Source: a virus
Length of the DNA: 64,000 nucleotides
Reading direction: 5' to 3' (one strand)
Virus record (IMG/VR): IMGVR_UViG_3300044684_000224
Coordinates: 1 to 64,000 of that record
In this document: piece by piece, positions 46,272 through 55,178 of the stretch
Numbering within the stretch: position 1 is the stretch's first letter
Layout: each line of letters begins with the position of its first letter
Notes under the pieces: generated by a model
The model's input: the letters and a program-made list of their open reading frames with translations, nothing else
Told to the model about the DNA's origin: nothing
The model's database searches: none
Program-made: the position numbers and the translations under genes

Positions 46272-46723
46272 AGCGCCTCTTGGTCACCGGTTCGCGGTCC
46301 TGGACTGACCGCGCCAAGATCCTGGCCGAGTTGGACATCGCCCGCGCAGAACTGGGCGACGACACCGTCCTCGTCCACGGTGACGCCCGAGGTGTGGACC
46401 GGATCGCTGCGCACCTGTGGCACTGCGAATGGGGCCTGCCGGTCGAGGATCATCCGGCGGACTGGTGTGGCCCGTGCCGACCAGAGTGCAAGCCGAACCA
46501 CCGCCGCGCCAAGGCGTCCGGCCTGCCGAAGGTGTGTCCTGCGGCGGGGATGTACCGCAACGCCGACATGGTCGCGTTGGGTGCGGATCTCCTCCTGGCG
46601 TTCATTCTCGACGAGTCGCGTGGGGCTACCGGGTGTGTGCGGCTGGCCCGTAAGGCTGGGATTCCGGTGCGGATCTTCCGTGCGTCGTCTGCCCTGTCTG
46701 TGCCGATCGGAGGCGAGCGGTGA
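46268..46723 (+). CDS. DUF2493/YspA-type SLOG protein
   Basis: 151 residues. RLLVTGSRSWTDRAKI and VLVHGDARGVDRIAAHLW are the nucleotide-binding motifs, followed by HPADW and a MYRNADMVALGADLLLAF block. SLOG proteins bind nucleotides or NAD-like ligands and are frequent in phages and in nucleotide-signalling defence. An anti-defence role is possible but unproven here. Confidence 0.85.
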   Translation: MKRLLVTGSRSWTDRAKILAELDIARAELGDDTVLVHGDARGVDRIAAHLWHCEWGLPVEDHPADWCGPCRPECKPNHRRAKASGLPKVCPAAGMYRNADMVALGADLLLAFILDESRGATGCVRLARKAGIPVRIFRASSALSVPIGGER

Positions 46724-47034
46724 GCGAGAGCCTGGTTCACATCTACTGGAAGTCCAACCGCTTCCTGCGCAAGCGCTATGTCCGCTGCCCGACTGATGAG
46801 TGCATCACTGAGTTCGTCGTTCGCTTCGAGGCGTACCACGGCGACACCTGGATGTGCTGCAAGTGCGGCGACTCGTGGTCCGATGAGGGACTGAACTACC
46901 GGCCGTTTGAACGCGACTGGCGCAAGAAGGCAGCGTCTTACCATCGGCGTCTGTGGGATCTGGCCACGCACGGTCCGTCGCCTACCTATGACGACTTGTA
47001 TGCGGAGCCGGCCAGGGTGGGTGGTGCGTCGTGA
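46720..47034 (+). CDS. Small zinc-binding protein
   Basis: 104 residues. CPTDECITE and MCCKCGDSW suggest a zinc site; a basic helix follows. Unknown. Confidence 0.6.
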   Translation: MSESLVHIYWKSNRFLRKRYVRCPTDECITEFVVRFEAYHGDTWMCCKCGDSWSDEGLNYRPFERDWRKKAASYHRRLWDLATHGPSPTYDDLYAEPARVGGAS

Positions 47035-47561
47035 AGAAGTCGCGCCTGAACCGCACCACGGGGTTGCGCCGCACGCCGATGCCGCCCCGCAAGACCCCGC
47101 TGGAGGGCAAGCGCCTGTCCTCCAGCGGCCTGGACTCGGTGGACCGGACTGGCTTCCCCGCGGCCCGGTCCGCCGAGCCGATGCGCCCACCAGTCAAGCA
47201 GCGACGCCGCGACACCGGACCGCGCAAGTCCGTGGCGGACCTGGCGCGGGAACGCTTCGGTGACCTCTGTGCCCGATGCGGCTTGCCGGGCCACACCATC
47301 CAACACCGGCGGCCGCGCCAGATCGGCGGTAGCCGCGATCCGCGCATCAACGCGCTGCCGAACCTCGTCCTGCTATGCGGTGACGGGACAACGCTGTGCC
47401 ACGGCACCGTGGAGTCGCACCGGACTCAGGCCCAGGCCGATGGCTACCTCGTGCGCTGGCCGACCGATCCGCGTGACGTGCCGATGCTGCTGTGGGACGG
47501 CCGGCGCGTGCTGCTCACCGACGATGGGCTGTGGACCGAGGTCGAGGCTGGTGCGGCATGA
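47031..47561 (+). CDS. HNH nuclease
   Basis: 176 residues. Basic disordered N-terminus (1-70), then an HNH fold: CARCGLPGHTIQHRRPRQIGG, NALPNLVLLCGDGTTLCHG, VESH. Tightly coupled to neighbours, so probably a resident recombination or packaging nuclease rather than a homing element. Confidence 0.8.
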   Translation: MKKSRLNRTTGLRRTPMPPRKTPLEGKRLSSSGLDSVDRTGFPAARSAEPMRPPVKQRRRDTGPRKSVADLARERFGDLCARCGLPGHTIQHRRPRQIGGSRDPRINALPNLVLLCGDGTTLCHGTVESHRTQAQADGYLVRWPTDPRDVPMLLWDGRRVLLTDDGLWTEVEAGAA

Positions 47562-47821
47562 GGTGCCTCGGGAAGGTCCGGTATCCGACGCAGGACGAAG
47601 CCGAAACTGCGCTTCGTGAGGTACGTGCGTGGCGCCGCGCACGCCAGTGGCACGGGAAACACGAGCAGAACACGTACGAGTGCGGCACGTGCGGGTCCTG
47701 GCATCTCACATCCATGTCGGAGCGTGAGCGGGAACGTAAGGCGCAGTTGATGGCGGGCATTGCCGAGTTGGCTGAAGTTTCGGACGTGGCCGCTGTGGCG
47801 GCAGGGGAGGAAGCAGAGTGA
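47558..47821 (+). CDS. Small zinc protein
   Basis: 87 residues with TYECGTCGSWHLTS, a CxxCxxxH finger preceded by a helical region (YPTQDEAETALREVRAW). Common small phage protein type. Confidence 0.65.
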   Translation: MRCLGKVRYPTQDEAETALREVRAWRRARQWHGKHEQNTYECGTCGSWHLTSMSERERERKAQLMAGIAELAEVSDVAAVAAGEEAE

Positions 47822-48273
47822 TCGACAAGTCGACGGAGCTCGCCGAGCGCGTGATCGACAAGTGGGCCGAACAAGGAATCGTGACTCTGGCCGATCCCGA
47901 CGGCACTCTCCAGTGCGACACCTTCGGCCGTGAGTCGGATGTGGTTTACCGCGCCGCGCTCGCCGCCGCCGGCCTGCTCGCGCTGCCACAGCCACTACCG
48001 CCGTGCAAGGACTGTGGCGGCAAGCTGGGCGACCCGAGCGGCGAGAATCTGGTGTGCACGTCCTGCGGCACTGCATGGGCACGCGAGGCCGTCACGTCGG
48101 CATTCCCGGACGACGAGGCCGCGATCGAGCGCATGGCGCTCGCAATCGGGGATCAGTTCTTCGGTTCGCCGAAGTGGACAGGCGAGATCGAGGTTAAGGC
48201 GGACAGCGAATGCAGCCTGTGGCGTGACCTGGCTCTCGTTGCTCTCGCTGCACTGAGGGGAGAGCAGGCATGA
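47818..48273 (+). CDS. Unknown protein with zinc ribbon
   Basis: 151 residues from GTG 47818. Helical start, then CKDCGG...CTSCG ribbon (about 62-83), then helices. Unknown. Confidence 0.6.
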   Translation: MIDKSTELAERVIDKWAEQGIVTLADPDGTLQCDTFGRESDVVYRAALAAAGLLALPQPLPPCKDCGGKLGDPSGENLVCTSCGTAWAREAVTSAFPDDEAAIERMALAIGDQFFGSPKWTGEIEVKADSECSLWRDLALVALAALRGEQA

Positions 48274-48470
48274 CCAACACGCGACTTGCCGGCCACACGC
48301 TCGACTCCGAGGGCGCGGCATTCGACGGTCGTGGACGCCGCGTCCGCGACAGCCGTCTCGGGTACGGCGTCTGCTCCTGCGGTGACATGTCCGAGTTGCT
48401 CACGTCCAACAATGCCCGGAAGCGCTGGCACCGCGACCACAAGGCTGAGATCCGCGGGGAGGCGTCATGA
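48270..48470 (+). CDS. Small protein, unknown function
   Basis: 66 residues with a C.C pair (GVCSCGDMSELLTSNNARKR) and a basic C-terminal helix. Unknown. Confidence 0.55.
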   Translation: MTNTRLAGHTLDSEGAAFDGRGRRVRDSRLGYGVCSCGDMSELLTSNNARKRWHRDHKAEIRGEAS

Positions 48471-50113
48471 CCGAAAACCTTGCTCGGGACCTCGCCGAGG
48501 CGCTGGCCTTGAAGTTCACCAGCGACGTCGGCGCACGCAACTCGAACTGGGACATCGACGGCCCGGACGACGCGTCGAACCCCTATCACCTGACGGTGCC
48601 GATGGAGCAGCGCATCGAGCGCGACCTAATGGTTACTTTCAAGGCTGGCGACGGGCATCTGTCGCTGCGGCCAGCGACGATCCCGGAAGTCGTGAACGTC
48701 GCGCTGCCTGTCGTCCAGGCCGCTATCTCTGCCGCTGTCCAGCAGGAGCGGGCACTGTGCACGGAGGAGGTCGAGAAAGCCACACTGGCCCTGACGGATG
48801 CCATGGCTCAGCGCTGGCGGCTGCGGCAGGCGTGGCAGTCGGCACGGCGTGGCCGTGAACGCGCCCGCATTGAACTGCACGAACTGATCGATGTTCTGCC
48901 GTGCGACCACTGCCATGACACCGGCATCGAACCAGCTGAGTTTTCCGGGCACGACGAGACCGGCGCCTTCCTGGTGGACGAGGACCGTCCTTGCCCGAAG
49001 GGTTGCGAGGTGCGGCGGGACATCGCGGAGGTCATGGCCGAACGGGACGAGGCACGCCTCGACATGGCGGGGTTAGAGGCGAACCTCCATTACGTCCACA
49101 CCACACTGATCGAGCAGTTGGACCTCCCGAGCGACATGTCACTGCCGGACGCGTTGTCCGCAGTCGGCACGAAACTGGACGAGGCGTACCGGCATGCCAA
49201 CGCGGTCGCACTCGATGCCCGTAAGCGCATCGACGAGCTGAGCGGCGAGTTGCGCGACCGCACCGAACTGATGGTCATGGCCGGTGTGGACGCTGACGAC
49301 GCTGCGGAAGAAGTCGAGGACTTGCGCGAGTCTCGTCTTCAGTGGGCTGCTGAGGCGATCGACGCTGAGGCGAAACTGGATTACGTGCTGTGGCTGCACG
49401 CCGAAGCGGTGTGGCAACAGGAGCAGCAGACGGACAGGCTGAGGCAGCAAGTTGCCGAACTGATGACCCAGCGGGATTCCTGGCAGAGGTTGGCCACAGA
49501 TGCGTGCGAACGCGGCCTGGCTGCGCAACAAGACTTGGCCGAGTTGCGTGCGGCTGCTGCGGACGCTGTAGCCCCCGCAACGACCGCCACTTCCGAGCAG
49601 CGGGAGGAGGGACCAGATCACGGGGAAGAAACCGCCGCCAAGACGCAGGGTCGGGAGCTGACCGGTTCGGCCGTGCTGGAGCCGGGCGCCGTAACGGCTA
49701 CACCCGCTCGTCCCTCCTCCCGCGCCGATGTGCTGTATCCGCCGAACGCAGACGAGTGGTGCAACTGCCAAGCCATCCCCGGCACCCCGAACTATCCGGG
49801 ACCGTGGCATCCGGTCGGCGACTCGGGCGCGGACTGCAAGCGAACGCCCGATTCCCTGAATGCCGGCACCGACGATTCAGGGAAGCCTGAGCAGTGGGAC
49901 CTCAGCGACGAGTGCGAGGTACTGACCGGCGGCGTCTGGACTCGGGGCGTCGTTGAGGGCGTGCGCTACGGGGGTGGCGAAGTGACGTACGACGTTGGCC
50001 TGGATGACGACTACGAGGTCAACGTCTATCCGCACCAGATGCGCCGTCCTGTCGAAACTGTCGAGCTTCCGGCTGTCCCACTGCAAGGAGAGGAGAGCGC
50101 CGATGAGCGCTGA
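48467..50113 (+). CDS. Large coiled-coil protein with zinc knuckle and Tudor-like end
   Basis: 548 residues. Coiled-coil arms span about 95-145 and 185-370. A CDHCHDTGIEP...CPKGC knuckle (about 145-180) resembles DnaJ zinc repeats. After a disordered stretch (380-430), the end (CEVLTGGVWTRGVVEGVRYGGGEVTYDVGLDDDYEVNVYPHQMRRP, given here only to mark the region in parts of a small barrel) resembles a Tudor/chromo barrel. It may be a scaffold in the replication region. No known family. Confidence 0.6.
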   Translation: MTENLARDLAEALALKFTSDVGARNSNWDIDGPDDASNPYHLTVPMEQRIERDLMVTFKAGDGHLSLRPATIPEVVNVALPVVQAAISAAVQQERALCTEEVEKATLALTDAMAQRWRLRQAWQSARRGRERARIELHELIDVLPCDHCHDTGIEPAEFSGHDETGAFLVDEDRPCPKGCEVRRDIAEVMAERDEARLDMAGLEANLHYVHTTLIEQLDLPSDMSLPDALSAVGTKLDEAYRHANAVALDARKRIDELSGELRDRTELMVMAGVDADDAAEEVEDLRESRLQWAAEAIDAEAKLDYVLWLHAEAVWQQEQQTDRLRQQVAELMTQRDSWQRLATDACERGLAAQQDLAELRAAAADAVAPATTATSEQREEGPDHGEETAAKTQGRELTGSAVLEPGAVTATPARPSSRADVLYPPNADEWCNCQAIPGTPNYPGPWHPVGDSGADCKRTPDSLNAGTDDSGKPEQWDLSDECEVLTGGVWTRGVVEGVRYGGGEVTYDVGLDDDYEVNVYPHQMRRPVETVELPAVPLQGEESADER

Positions 50114-50378
50114 CGATCTGATCGAAGCGGTGTTCGTCAACATGTGCCCGGCCGAGGACCGGAAGTACTACTCCGATTCCGAAGTCGAGGGCTGGCGCAA
50201 GGATGCCCGTGCCGCTGTCGAGATCGTGCTGCGGGGACTCGTCGAAGCCCACTTCGGCCCGCTCGACTCGGATGAGGATGTCGACTACCACTATGCCTGC
50301 GAGGGGCTGGCGCAGGACGCGTGCGACATGTTGCGGGAACTGGTTGAGCGTGGTGCTTCCGAGGCGGTACAGCCATGA
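50103..50378 (+). CDS. Small acidic protein
   Basis: 91 residues, helical (VEGWRKDARAAVEIVLRGLV) with many Asp/Glu. Unknown function. Confidence 0.6.
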   Translation: MSADDLIEAVFVNMCPAEDRKYYSDSEVEGWRKDARAAVEIVLRGLVEAHFGPLDSDEDVDYHYACEGLAQDACDMLRELVERGASEAVQP

Positions 50379-50839
50379 CCATCCACTTCGACATCTGCTC
50401 CGGCCAGGACTTCCCGGACCTGGGCCTGTACTGCTGCTACGGCGTCACCATCAACGGGCCGTCCGGCTGCACCTGCTGGGAAACCGTCTACGGCCACGAG
50501 CAGGCACCCCCTGTGACGGGGCAGCAGCCGACGACGCGGCGGCTCATGTGCGAGGACTGTGCGTATCGGCCCGGCAGTCCGGAGAAGCGCGACGACCCGA
50601 TGTACCGGGGCGACGCCAACGACTTGGAGATGGCCGCCGAGACGGGCCAGTTCTACTGCCACCAGGGCTTGCGTCGCATCCTGGGGTGGCGGCATCCGTC
50701 TGGGGCGTGGCATCCCGCACCGCCGGGCGGTTATGACCCGCCGGTCGTGGACAACATTCCGTACCGTGTCGATGGGTCGCCGGAGGAGTTGTGCGCCGGC
50801 TGGGACGCGCGGCGTCGAGCACTGGAGGCCCAGTCGTGA
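50375..50839 (+). CDS. Cys-rich protein, unknown function
   Basis: 154 residues. Several Cys motifs (LYCCYGVTI, CTCWET, LMCEDCAYRPGSPE, YCHQG) suggest zinc or Fe-S binding. Proteins with the CEDCAYRPGSPEK phrase are frequent in actinophages. Role unknown. Confidence 0.7.
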   Translation: MTIHFDICSGQDFPDLGLYCCYGVTINGPSGCTCWETVYGHEQAPPVTGQQPTTRRLMCEDCAYRPGSPEKRDDPMYRGDANDLEMAAETGQFYCHQGLRRILGWRHPSGAWHPAPPGGYDPPVVDNIPYRVDGSPEELCAGWDARRRALEAQS

Positions 50840-51123
50840 CGAACTCCAGCGAAATCGCGCGCCTCGCACTCAAGCGCATGGACAGCCACGAAGCAGAGTC
50901 GTACGAGGGCGGTGGTTCGGAGACCTTCGACGACCCGGACGGCGCCCTGCTGCGCTACAGCCGCGCCCTGCGCCGCGTCATGGCGCTGTGCGACACATGG
51001 GAGATGGCGCGGACCGCCTGGGACCCGAGACCTACCGAGGCCGGCTTCCGTGACCGCATCCGCCAGGCCATCGGCTACGAGATGGGTGTCACCCAAGCGC
51101 CACCGGAAGGGAGCGGACCGTGA
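50836..51123 (+). CDS. Small protein, unknown function
   Basis: 95 residues from GTG 50836, helical (LLRYSRALRRVMALCDTWEM). Unknown. Confidence 0.6.
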   Translation: MTNSSEIARLALKRMDSHEAESYEGGGSETFDDPDGALLRYSRALRRVMALCDTWEMARTAWDPRPTEAGFRDRIRQAIGYEMGVTQAPPEGSGP

Positions 51124-51317
51124 GCAACCTGGACGCGGCACTACGTGCACGCCTAGCGGCTGACGTTGATCGCGACTTGCATGAGTGCGGCGCTGCCTAC
51201 CACGACGCCCTGACAAAGGTCGTGGACCTGTGCGACCGGACGATCTGGATTCTCTCCGCGAACGACGTGCGCGCTGCCATCGCTGAGGCTCTGGGTGTGC
51301 CGGACGGCCAGCCATGA
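51120..51317 (+). CDS. Small helical protein
   Basis: 65 residues from GTG 51120. Overlaps both neighbours. Unknown. Confidence 0.55.
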   Translation: MSNLDAALRARLAADVDRDLHECGAAYHDALTKVVDLCDRTIWILSANDVRAAIAEALGVPDGQP

Positions 51318-51661
51318 CGCGCCGCATGTCCGAAGCCGAATGGCAGACGCGCGTCATCGACACCGCACGCCTGAAGGGCTGGCGTGTTGCGCACTTCCGG
51401 CCGGCACGCCGCCAGTCCGGCGGCTACAGCACGCCCATGACAGGCGACCGCGGTTTCCCGGACCTCGTCCTCGGCCGTGGCGGGCGGGTGCTGTGCGTGG
51501 AGTTGAAGACGGATGTGGGCCGGTTGGGTCCGGGCCAGGAGGACTGGTTGCTCGCGCTCGGCGACCACGGCCGGCTGTGGCGGCCGGTGGACTGGCCGCA
51601 CGTTCTGGCTGAACTTTCCGCGCCAGCCGGCTGTCACATCACCATCCAGGAGGCGACATGA
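51314..51661 (+). CDS. VRR-NUC nuclease
   Basis: 115 residues. PD-(D/E)XK-type VRR-NUC motifs: SEAEWQTRVIDTARLKGW, GDRGFPDLVLGRGGRVLCVELK and GQEDWLLALGDHG. Likely a structure-selective nuclease (Holliday junction or flap) used in phage replication or recombination. Confidence 0.85.
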   Translation: MTRRMSEAEWQTRVIDTARLKGWRVAHFRPARRQSGGYSTPMTGDRGFPDLVLGRGGRVLCVELKTDVGRLGPGQEDWLLALGDHGRLWRPVDWPHVLAELSAPAGCHITIQEAT

Positions 51662-51900
51662 AGCCCAGTAAGCCGCGACGCTGCGGATGTGGTCGGCCAG
51701 CGACCCATCGCCTGAAGGGTGGCGTGTGCACGATGTTCAAGCGCTGGACACCGCAGGGTGAATTCCCGCTGCGGTTCCCGCGCGACTATCCGGCAGTGTG
51801 CCGCCGCTGCGCCTGGCACTGGCATCGGTTCTACGGCGGCCGGATCTACCGCTGGCGCACCGTTCCGGGTGGCGTGCCCGACTACCGGGACACGCCGTGA
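51658..51900 (+). CDS. Small Cys protein
   Basis: 80 residues with CGCGRPATH, VCTMFK and CRRCAWHWH. Probably a zinc-finger protein. Overlaps both sides. Confidence 0.6.
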   Translation: MKPSKPRRCGCGRPATHRLKGGVCTMFKRWTPQGEFPLRFPRDYPAVCRRCAWHWHRFYGGRIYRWRTVPGGVPDYRDTP

Positions 51901-52304
51901 GCTCGCGCGGGCTTTCGCAGCGGAAGCACTCCAGCGGCCAGTGGAAGCTTTGCGTCCACTGCGGGGCCAAGTTCGTGCGCCGCGCCAACCTCTCCACGCC
52001 GGAATGGGGTAGGCGCCGCTACTGCTCGAAGTCCTGCTCGGCGCGGGCCACCATCGCACGACCCGCCGACCGGCAGGACGAGCTCGCCGCTCTCGGTCAG
52101 GACGTCCGGGAACGCGGCGCCTGCCGGGGAAGCACGGCGAACTTCGTGCCTGATTCCAAGATGGAAGCGGCTGACGCGCTGCGTGAGTGCCGGGCTGCTG
52201 ACTGTCCAGTCCGGGCCGCATGCCGAGCCTTCGCTGTCGGTACCCACGCTTACGGGGTGTGGGGCGGCGAGTACTTCACGTACGGGGAGGTGAAAGCGGC
52301 GTGA
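51897..52304 (+). CDS. WhiB-like Fe-S regulator with N-terminal zinc finger
   Basis: 135 residues from GTG 51897. A zinc finger (Cys19, 22, 43, 47; CVHCGAKFVRR...RRYCSKSC) precedes the WhiB domain. The four cluster ligands are Cys76, 98, 103 and 109 (GACRG, RECRAADCPVRAAC), with the GVWGG turn at 120-124. WhiB proteins bind host sigma factors through a [4Fe-4S] cluster to redirect transcription. The extra finger is unusual. A candidate origin lies just after it. Confidence 0.85.
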   Translation: MSSRGLSQRKHSSGQWKLCVHCGAKFVRRANLSTPEWGRRRYCSKSCSARATIARPADRQDELAALGQDVRERGACRGSTANFVPDSKMEAADALRECRAADCPVRAACRAFAVGTHAYGVWGGEYFTYGEVKAA

Positions 52305-52537
52305 GTGTCCTCATGGAATTGTCCACAGGAATTGTCCACACCTGTGGATGTGAAACAGTGCGTGAAACATTCCTTGTGGACAACACGCTGGTAGACGTGG
52401 GTGTTGGACACGTGATCGGCGATCCGGTTGAATTGCTGGTGACACCACTTCTTCCCGCCGCGAAGTGTTCCGGCGGTTGCTATTGCGTGAAAGACCGGTT
52501 CGCGTGGCGATGCGTCGTCTGCCACTGCTTGTGTTGA
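52301..52537 (+). CDS. Possible small Cys-rich protein overlapping DnaA boxes
   Basis: 78 residues from GTG 52301 (or ATG 52313), ending in KCSGGCYCVKDRFAWRCVVC. The frame overlaps the DnaA-box cluster. GTGA coupling and the Cys pattern favour a gene, but the DNA may serve mainly as an origin. Confidence 0.5.
   Translation: MSVLMELSTGIVHTCGCETVRETFLVDNTLVDVGVGHVIGDPVELLVTPLLPAAKCSGGCYCVKDRFAWRCVVCHCLC
52319..52383. other. DnaA-box cluster, candidate replication origin
   Basis: TTGTCCACA occurs exactly at 52319-52327 and 52332-52340, and inverted (TGTGGACAA) at 52375-52383. A weaker inverted copy is CTGTGGATG at 52342. TTGTCCACA is the common high-GC DnaA box. Three perfect copies in 65 bases just ahead of the initiator and helicase genes suggest an origin using host DnaA. 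Confidence 0.65.
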
Positions 52538-52552
52538 TGGGAGTCGACCTAC

Positions 52553-52786
52553 ATGGATATGGGCCTGGTGGACACCCTGCACGCCGAGATGATGGCGGCC
52601 TACGAGACCGCCCGTCTGTCGATGCTGGCATGCCAGGAGACCGGTTCCAGCCAGGACCTTGAGCGACATCAGGAAGACCTCCGTGCCGCGATGGCGCTGT
52701 CCGTCGCGTACCACGACGAGGCCGAGCGGGTGTGGTTCGCGCAACTGTCCGAAGGCGAGGTGTCGGGATGTCATGGCCAGCCATGA
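52553..52786 (+). CDS. Small helical protein
   Basis: 77 residues from ATG 52553 (MDMGLVDTLHAEMMAAYETA). Precedes and overlaps the initiator gene. Unknown. Confidence 0.55.
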   Translation: MDMGLVDTLHAEMMAAYETARLSMLACQETGSSQDLERHQEDLRAAMALSVAYHDEAERVWFAQLSEGEVSGCHGQP

Positions 52787-53853
52787 AGTGGGCGGTCGAA
52801 CAAGCGCCGATCCTCACCAGCGACGCCGGCCGGCGTAACTCGTCCGCAGCGCACGTGTTGCAGATCCTCGCCTACCACGCGGACACCGACGGTGTCGCGT
52901 GGCCATCTCCAGAGCGCTTGGAGCAGGAGACCGGCCTGGGTACGTCCGCAGTGCGCGACGCGTTGACCGCGCTGGAGGACGGTGGCCTCGTCGAGCGCGA
53001 GGTGGTGGACGGGGTGACGCGGTGGCGGTTGCAGATGGACCGTCAGCGCGATGTGCCGATCCAGCAGGAGATCCGGGAGAAGATTGAACGGCGCCAGGAG
53101 CAGGCTCGGCTGCGTCAGGCGAAGCGACGCGGGCTGCGGTCCGCCGCGTCGTCTGTCACGCCGGAATCCAACGTGACTGTCACGCTGAACGGCGGCGTGA
53201 CAGACGACGATGTCACGCTGAACGGCAACGTGATGTCACGCTGGAATCCGGAGAATGTCACGCTGGAAACCAACGTGACCCATATAAGGAATGAACAGTC
53301 AGTTGAACAACCACTAGAACCTCCAGCGCCGCGGACGCGGCGCAGACGAACGCCGGACCCTGCGGAGACGATCAACGGCTTCGCCGACTTCTGGGCCGCC
53401 TACCCCAAGCGCGGCGGCCGGAACATGGCCAAGGACGACGCCCGGAAGGCGTGGGGCTCCACGCTCAAGGCGATCAGGAAGCCTGACGACGACGGGAAAA
53501 CCTGGACGGTCGAGCAGATCGTCGCTGGTGCTCGCCGGTACGCCGTGGAGTGCGAGAGCCTACGCGACCGGCAGTTCGTGAGCATGCCCGCATCCTGGCT
53601 TCGTGCCGGCCGGTGGAAGTACGACGACAACGACCTGAGCCCGGTGGGCCGCGACCCGCGTGAGTTCCTGCGCGACTGCTGGCGCAAGTCCAGCGTGCGG
53701 GAGATTCACCGGTTCTTCACCAGCGGATACGTCCAACCGCCTGCCGGTGACGGCGACTACGTGACGACCGTGCTGGAGCCCTACAACCGCCGCTGGATCG
53801 AAGAACACGAGACCGAAATCCTCGCCCGACTAGCCGCTTCGGAGGCATCGTGA
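52768..53853 (+). CDS. Replication initiator / helicase loader with winged helix
   Basis: 361 residues from ATG 52768. N-terminal winged helix (about 25-90: SAAHVLQILAYHADTDGVAW...TSAVRDALTALEDGGLVERE), a low-complexity Asn/Thr/Val-rich linker (135-185), and a C-terminal DnaD-like domain (INGFADFWAAYPKRGGRNMAKDDARKAW...). This is the usual phage initiator/loader sitting before DnaB. The nearby DnaA boxes fit an origin recognised here. Confidence 0.8.
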   Translation: MSWPAMKWAVEQAPILTSDAGRRNSSAAHVLQILAYHADTDGVAWPSPERLEQETGLGTSAVRDALTALEDGGLVEREVVDGVTRWRLQMDRQRDVPIQQEIREKIERRQEQARLRQAKRRGLRSAASSVTPESNVTVTLNGGVTDDDVTLNGNVMSRWNPENVTLETNVTHIRNEQSVEQPLEPPAPRTRRRRTPDPAETINGFADFWAAYPKRGGRNMAKDDARKAWGSTLKAIRKPDDDGKTWTVEQIVAGARRYAVECESLRDRQFVSMPASWLRAGRWKYDDNDLSPVGRDPREFLRDCWRKSSVREIHRFFTSGYVQPPAGDGDYVTTVLEPYNRRWIEEHETEILARLAASEAS

Positions 53854-55178
53854 CCGACGACCCGACCATTGCCCTGGCCCGCGAGGACGAGGAGCGCTAC
53901 CTGCTGGGCCTGCTGCTGCCCGTCACGCTGCACACGCTGCGCGAGCGGGCACTGGACCAGGTCTCGCCCGAGCACTTCGGCTCCGGCCACTACGGCGGCA
54001 TCTGGGCGGCCGCCCAGCGGCTGCGGGCCAACGACCGGCCGATCAACCGCCGCAACCTGGTTGCCGAGTGCGGCACCGAGGCGGGCGGGTCGCGGGTGCC
54101 GCAACTGCTGGACCAGTTGGTCGGCTACATCCCGCCGCAGCACGAGTTCGCCCGGGTCGTGCGGGACGTGGTCACCGCGGGGAAGTTGCGCATGCTCGTC
54201 GGGGCGTGCGTGCGGGCGATGCAGCGGGCGATGACGGCGGAGGATTTCGGGCAGGCGTACAGCGTGGCGCTGGAGGAGTTGGAGCGGTTGGCCGAGCAGG
54301 ACGAGGGCGACGACCTGGTGCCGATCGGGCGCATCGTCGCCGAGTTGGGTGAGCGGTTCAAGGCAGGGCCGGGGAACCGGGCGATCCCGTCGCCGTGGCC
54401 GGACTTCAACGAGCGCGGCGCCGGCGGCTTCCACCGCGGCCGGCTCTACGTCATCGGCGCCAGGCCGGGGGACGGGAAGTCCATCGCGGCGCACCAGGCG
54501 GCGGCGCACGCGGCCGAGTGTGGCCAGCATGCCGTGATCTTCTCGATGGAGATGGGTCGCCACGAGGTGGGCGACCGGCTGCTGGCCAACGGCAGCCGGG
54601 AGCTGGACGAGCGCGGCAAGCTCGGCCCAGGGATCGACCTGGGCGAGATCACGGCGATGCGGCTGTCGGCGGACTCGTGGCGCCGCTACGGCGAGTTCGC
54701 CGACAGGACGCAGGGCTGGCCGCTGTGGGTGGTGGACCGCGGCGGGCAGACGGTCGAGTCCATCAAGTCGACCTGCCGGATGATGAAACGTCGCCGCGGG
54801 CTGGACATGGTGTGCGTGGACTACCTCCAACTGCTGTCGATCGAGAGCATCAAGTCCCGCGAGCAGCAGGTGTCGGAGATAGCCCGCCAGTTCAAGAACT
54901 TGTCGCGGGAACTGGAGTGCGCGGTGCTGTTGCCCAGTCAGCTCAACCGCAACAGTGTGCACCGCGGTAAGCCGTCGCTGGCCGACCTGCGCGAGTCTGG
55001 CGGTATCGAGGCGCACGCCGATGTGGTGGTGCTGTTGTCCCGTGGCGTGTTTCCCGACGACCACGGGCAGGCGGGCCTGTATGACGGCACGATCGACCTG
55101 GATGTGGCGAAGAACCGGTTCGGGCCTGTCGGCTCGATCAACCTGCCGTGGCGAGGTTGCTATGCGTCCATCGGATGA
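53850..55178 (+). CDS. dnaB: Replicative DNA helicase, DnaB type
   Basis: 442 residues. DnaB N-terminal domain (about 10-130), then the RecA-like motor: Walker A IGARPGDGKSIA (about 202-213), VIFSMEMGRHEVGDRL, Walker B VCVDYLQLL, sensor LPSQLNR and LRESGGIEAHADVVVLL, and an end KNRFGPVGSI. It unwinds DNA at the phage fork. Its GTG/ATG overlap with the loader shows coupling. Confidence 0.95.
   Translation: MTDDPTIALAREDEERYLLGLLLPVTLHTLRERALDQVSPEHFGSGHYGGIWAAAQRLRANDRPINRRNLVAECGTEAGGSRVPQLLDQLVGYIPPQHEFARVVRDVVTAGKLRMLVGACVRAMQRAMTAEDFGQAYSVALEELERLAEQDEGDDLVPIGRIVAELGERFKAGPGNRAIPSPWPDFNERGAGGFHRGRLYVIGARPGDGKSIAAHQAAAHAAECGQHAVIFSMEMGRHEVGDRLLANGSRELDERGKLGPGIDLGEITAMRLSADSWRRYGEFADRTQGWPLWVVDRGGQTVESIKSTCRMMKRRRGLDMVCVDYLQLLSIESIKSREQQVSEIARQFKNLSRELECAVLLPSQLNRNSVHRGKPSLADLRESGGIEAHADVVVLLSRGVFPDDHGQAGLYDGTIDLDVAKNRFGPVGSINLPWRGCYASIG

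Noticed and set aside
53781-55064. 427-residue minus-strand frame opposite DnaB
   Set aside because: Antisense shadow; DnaB motifs on the plus strand are unambiguous.
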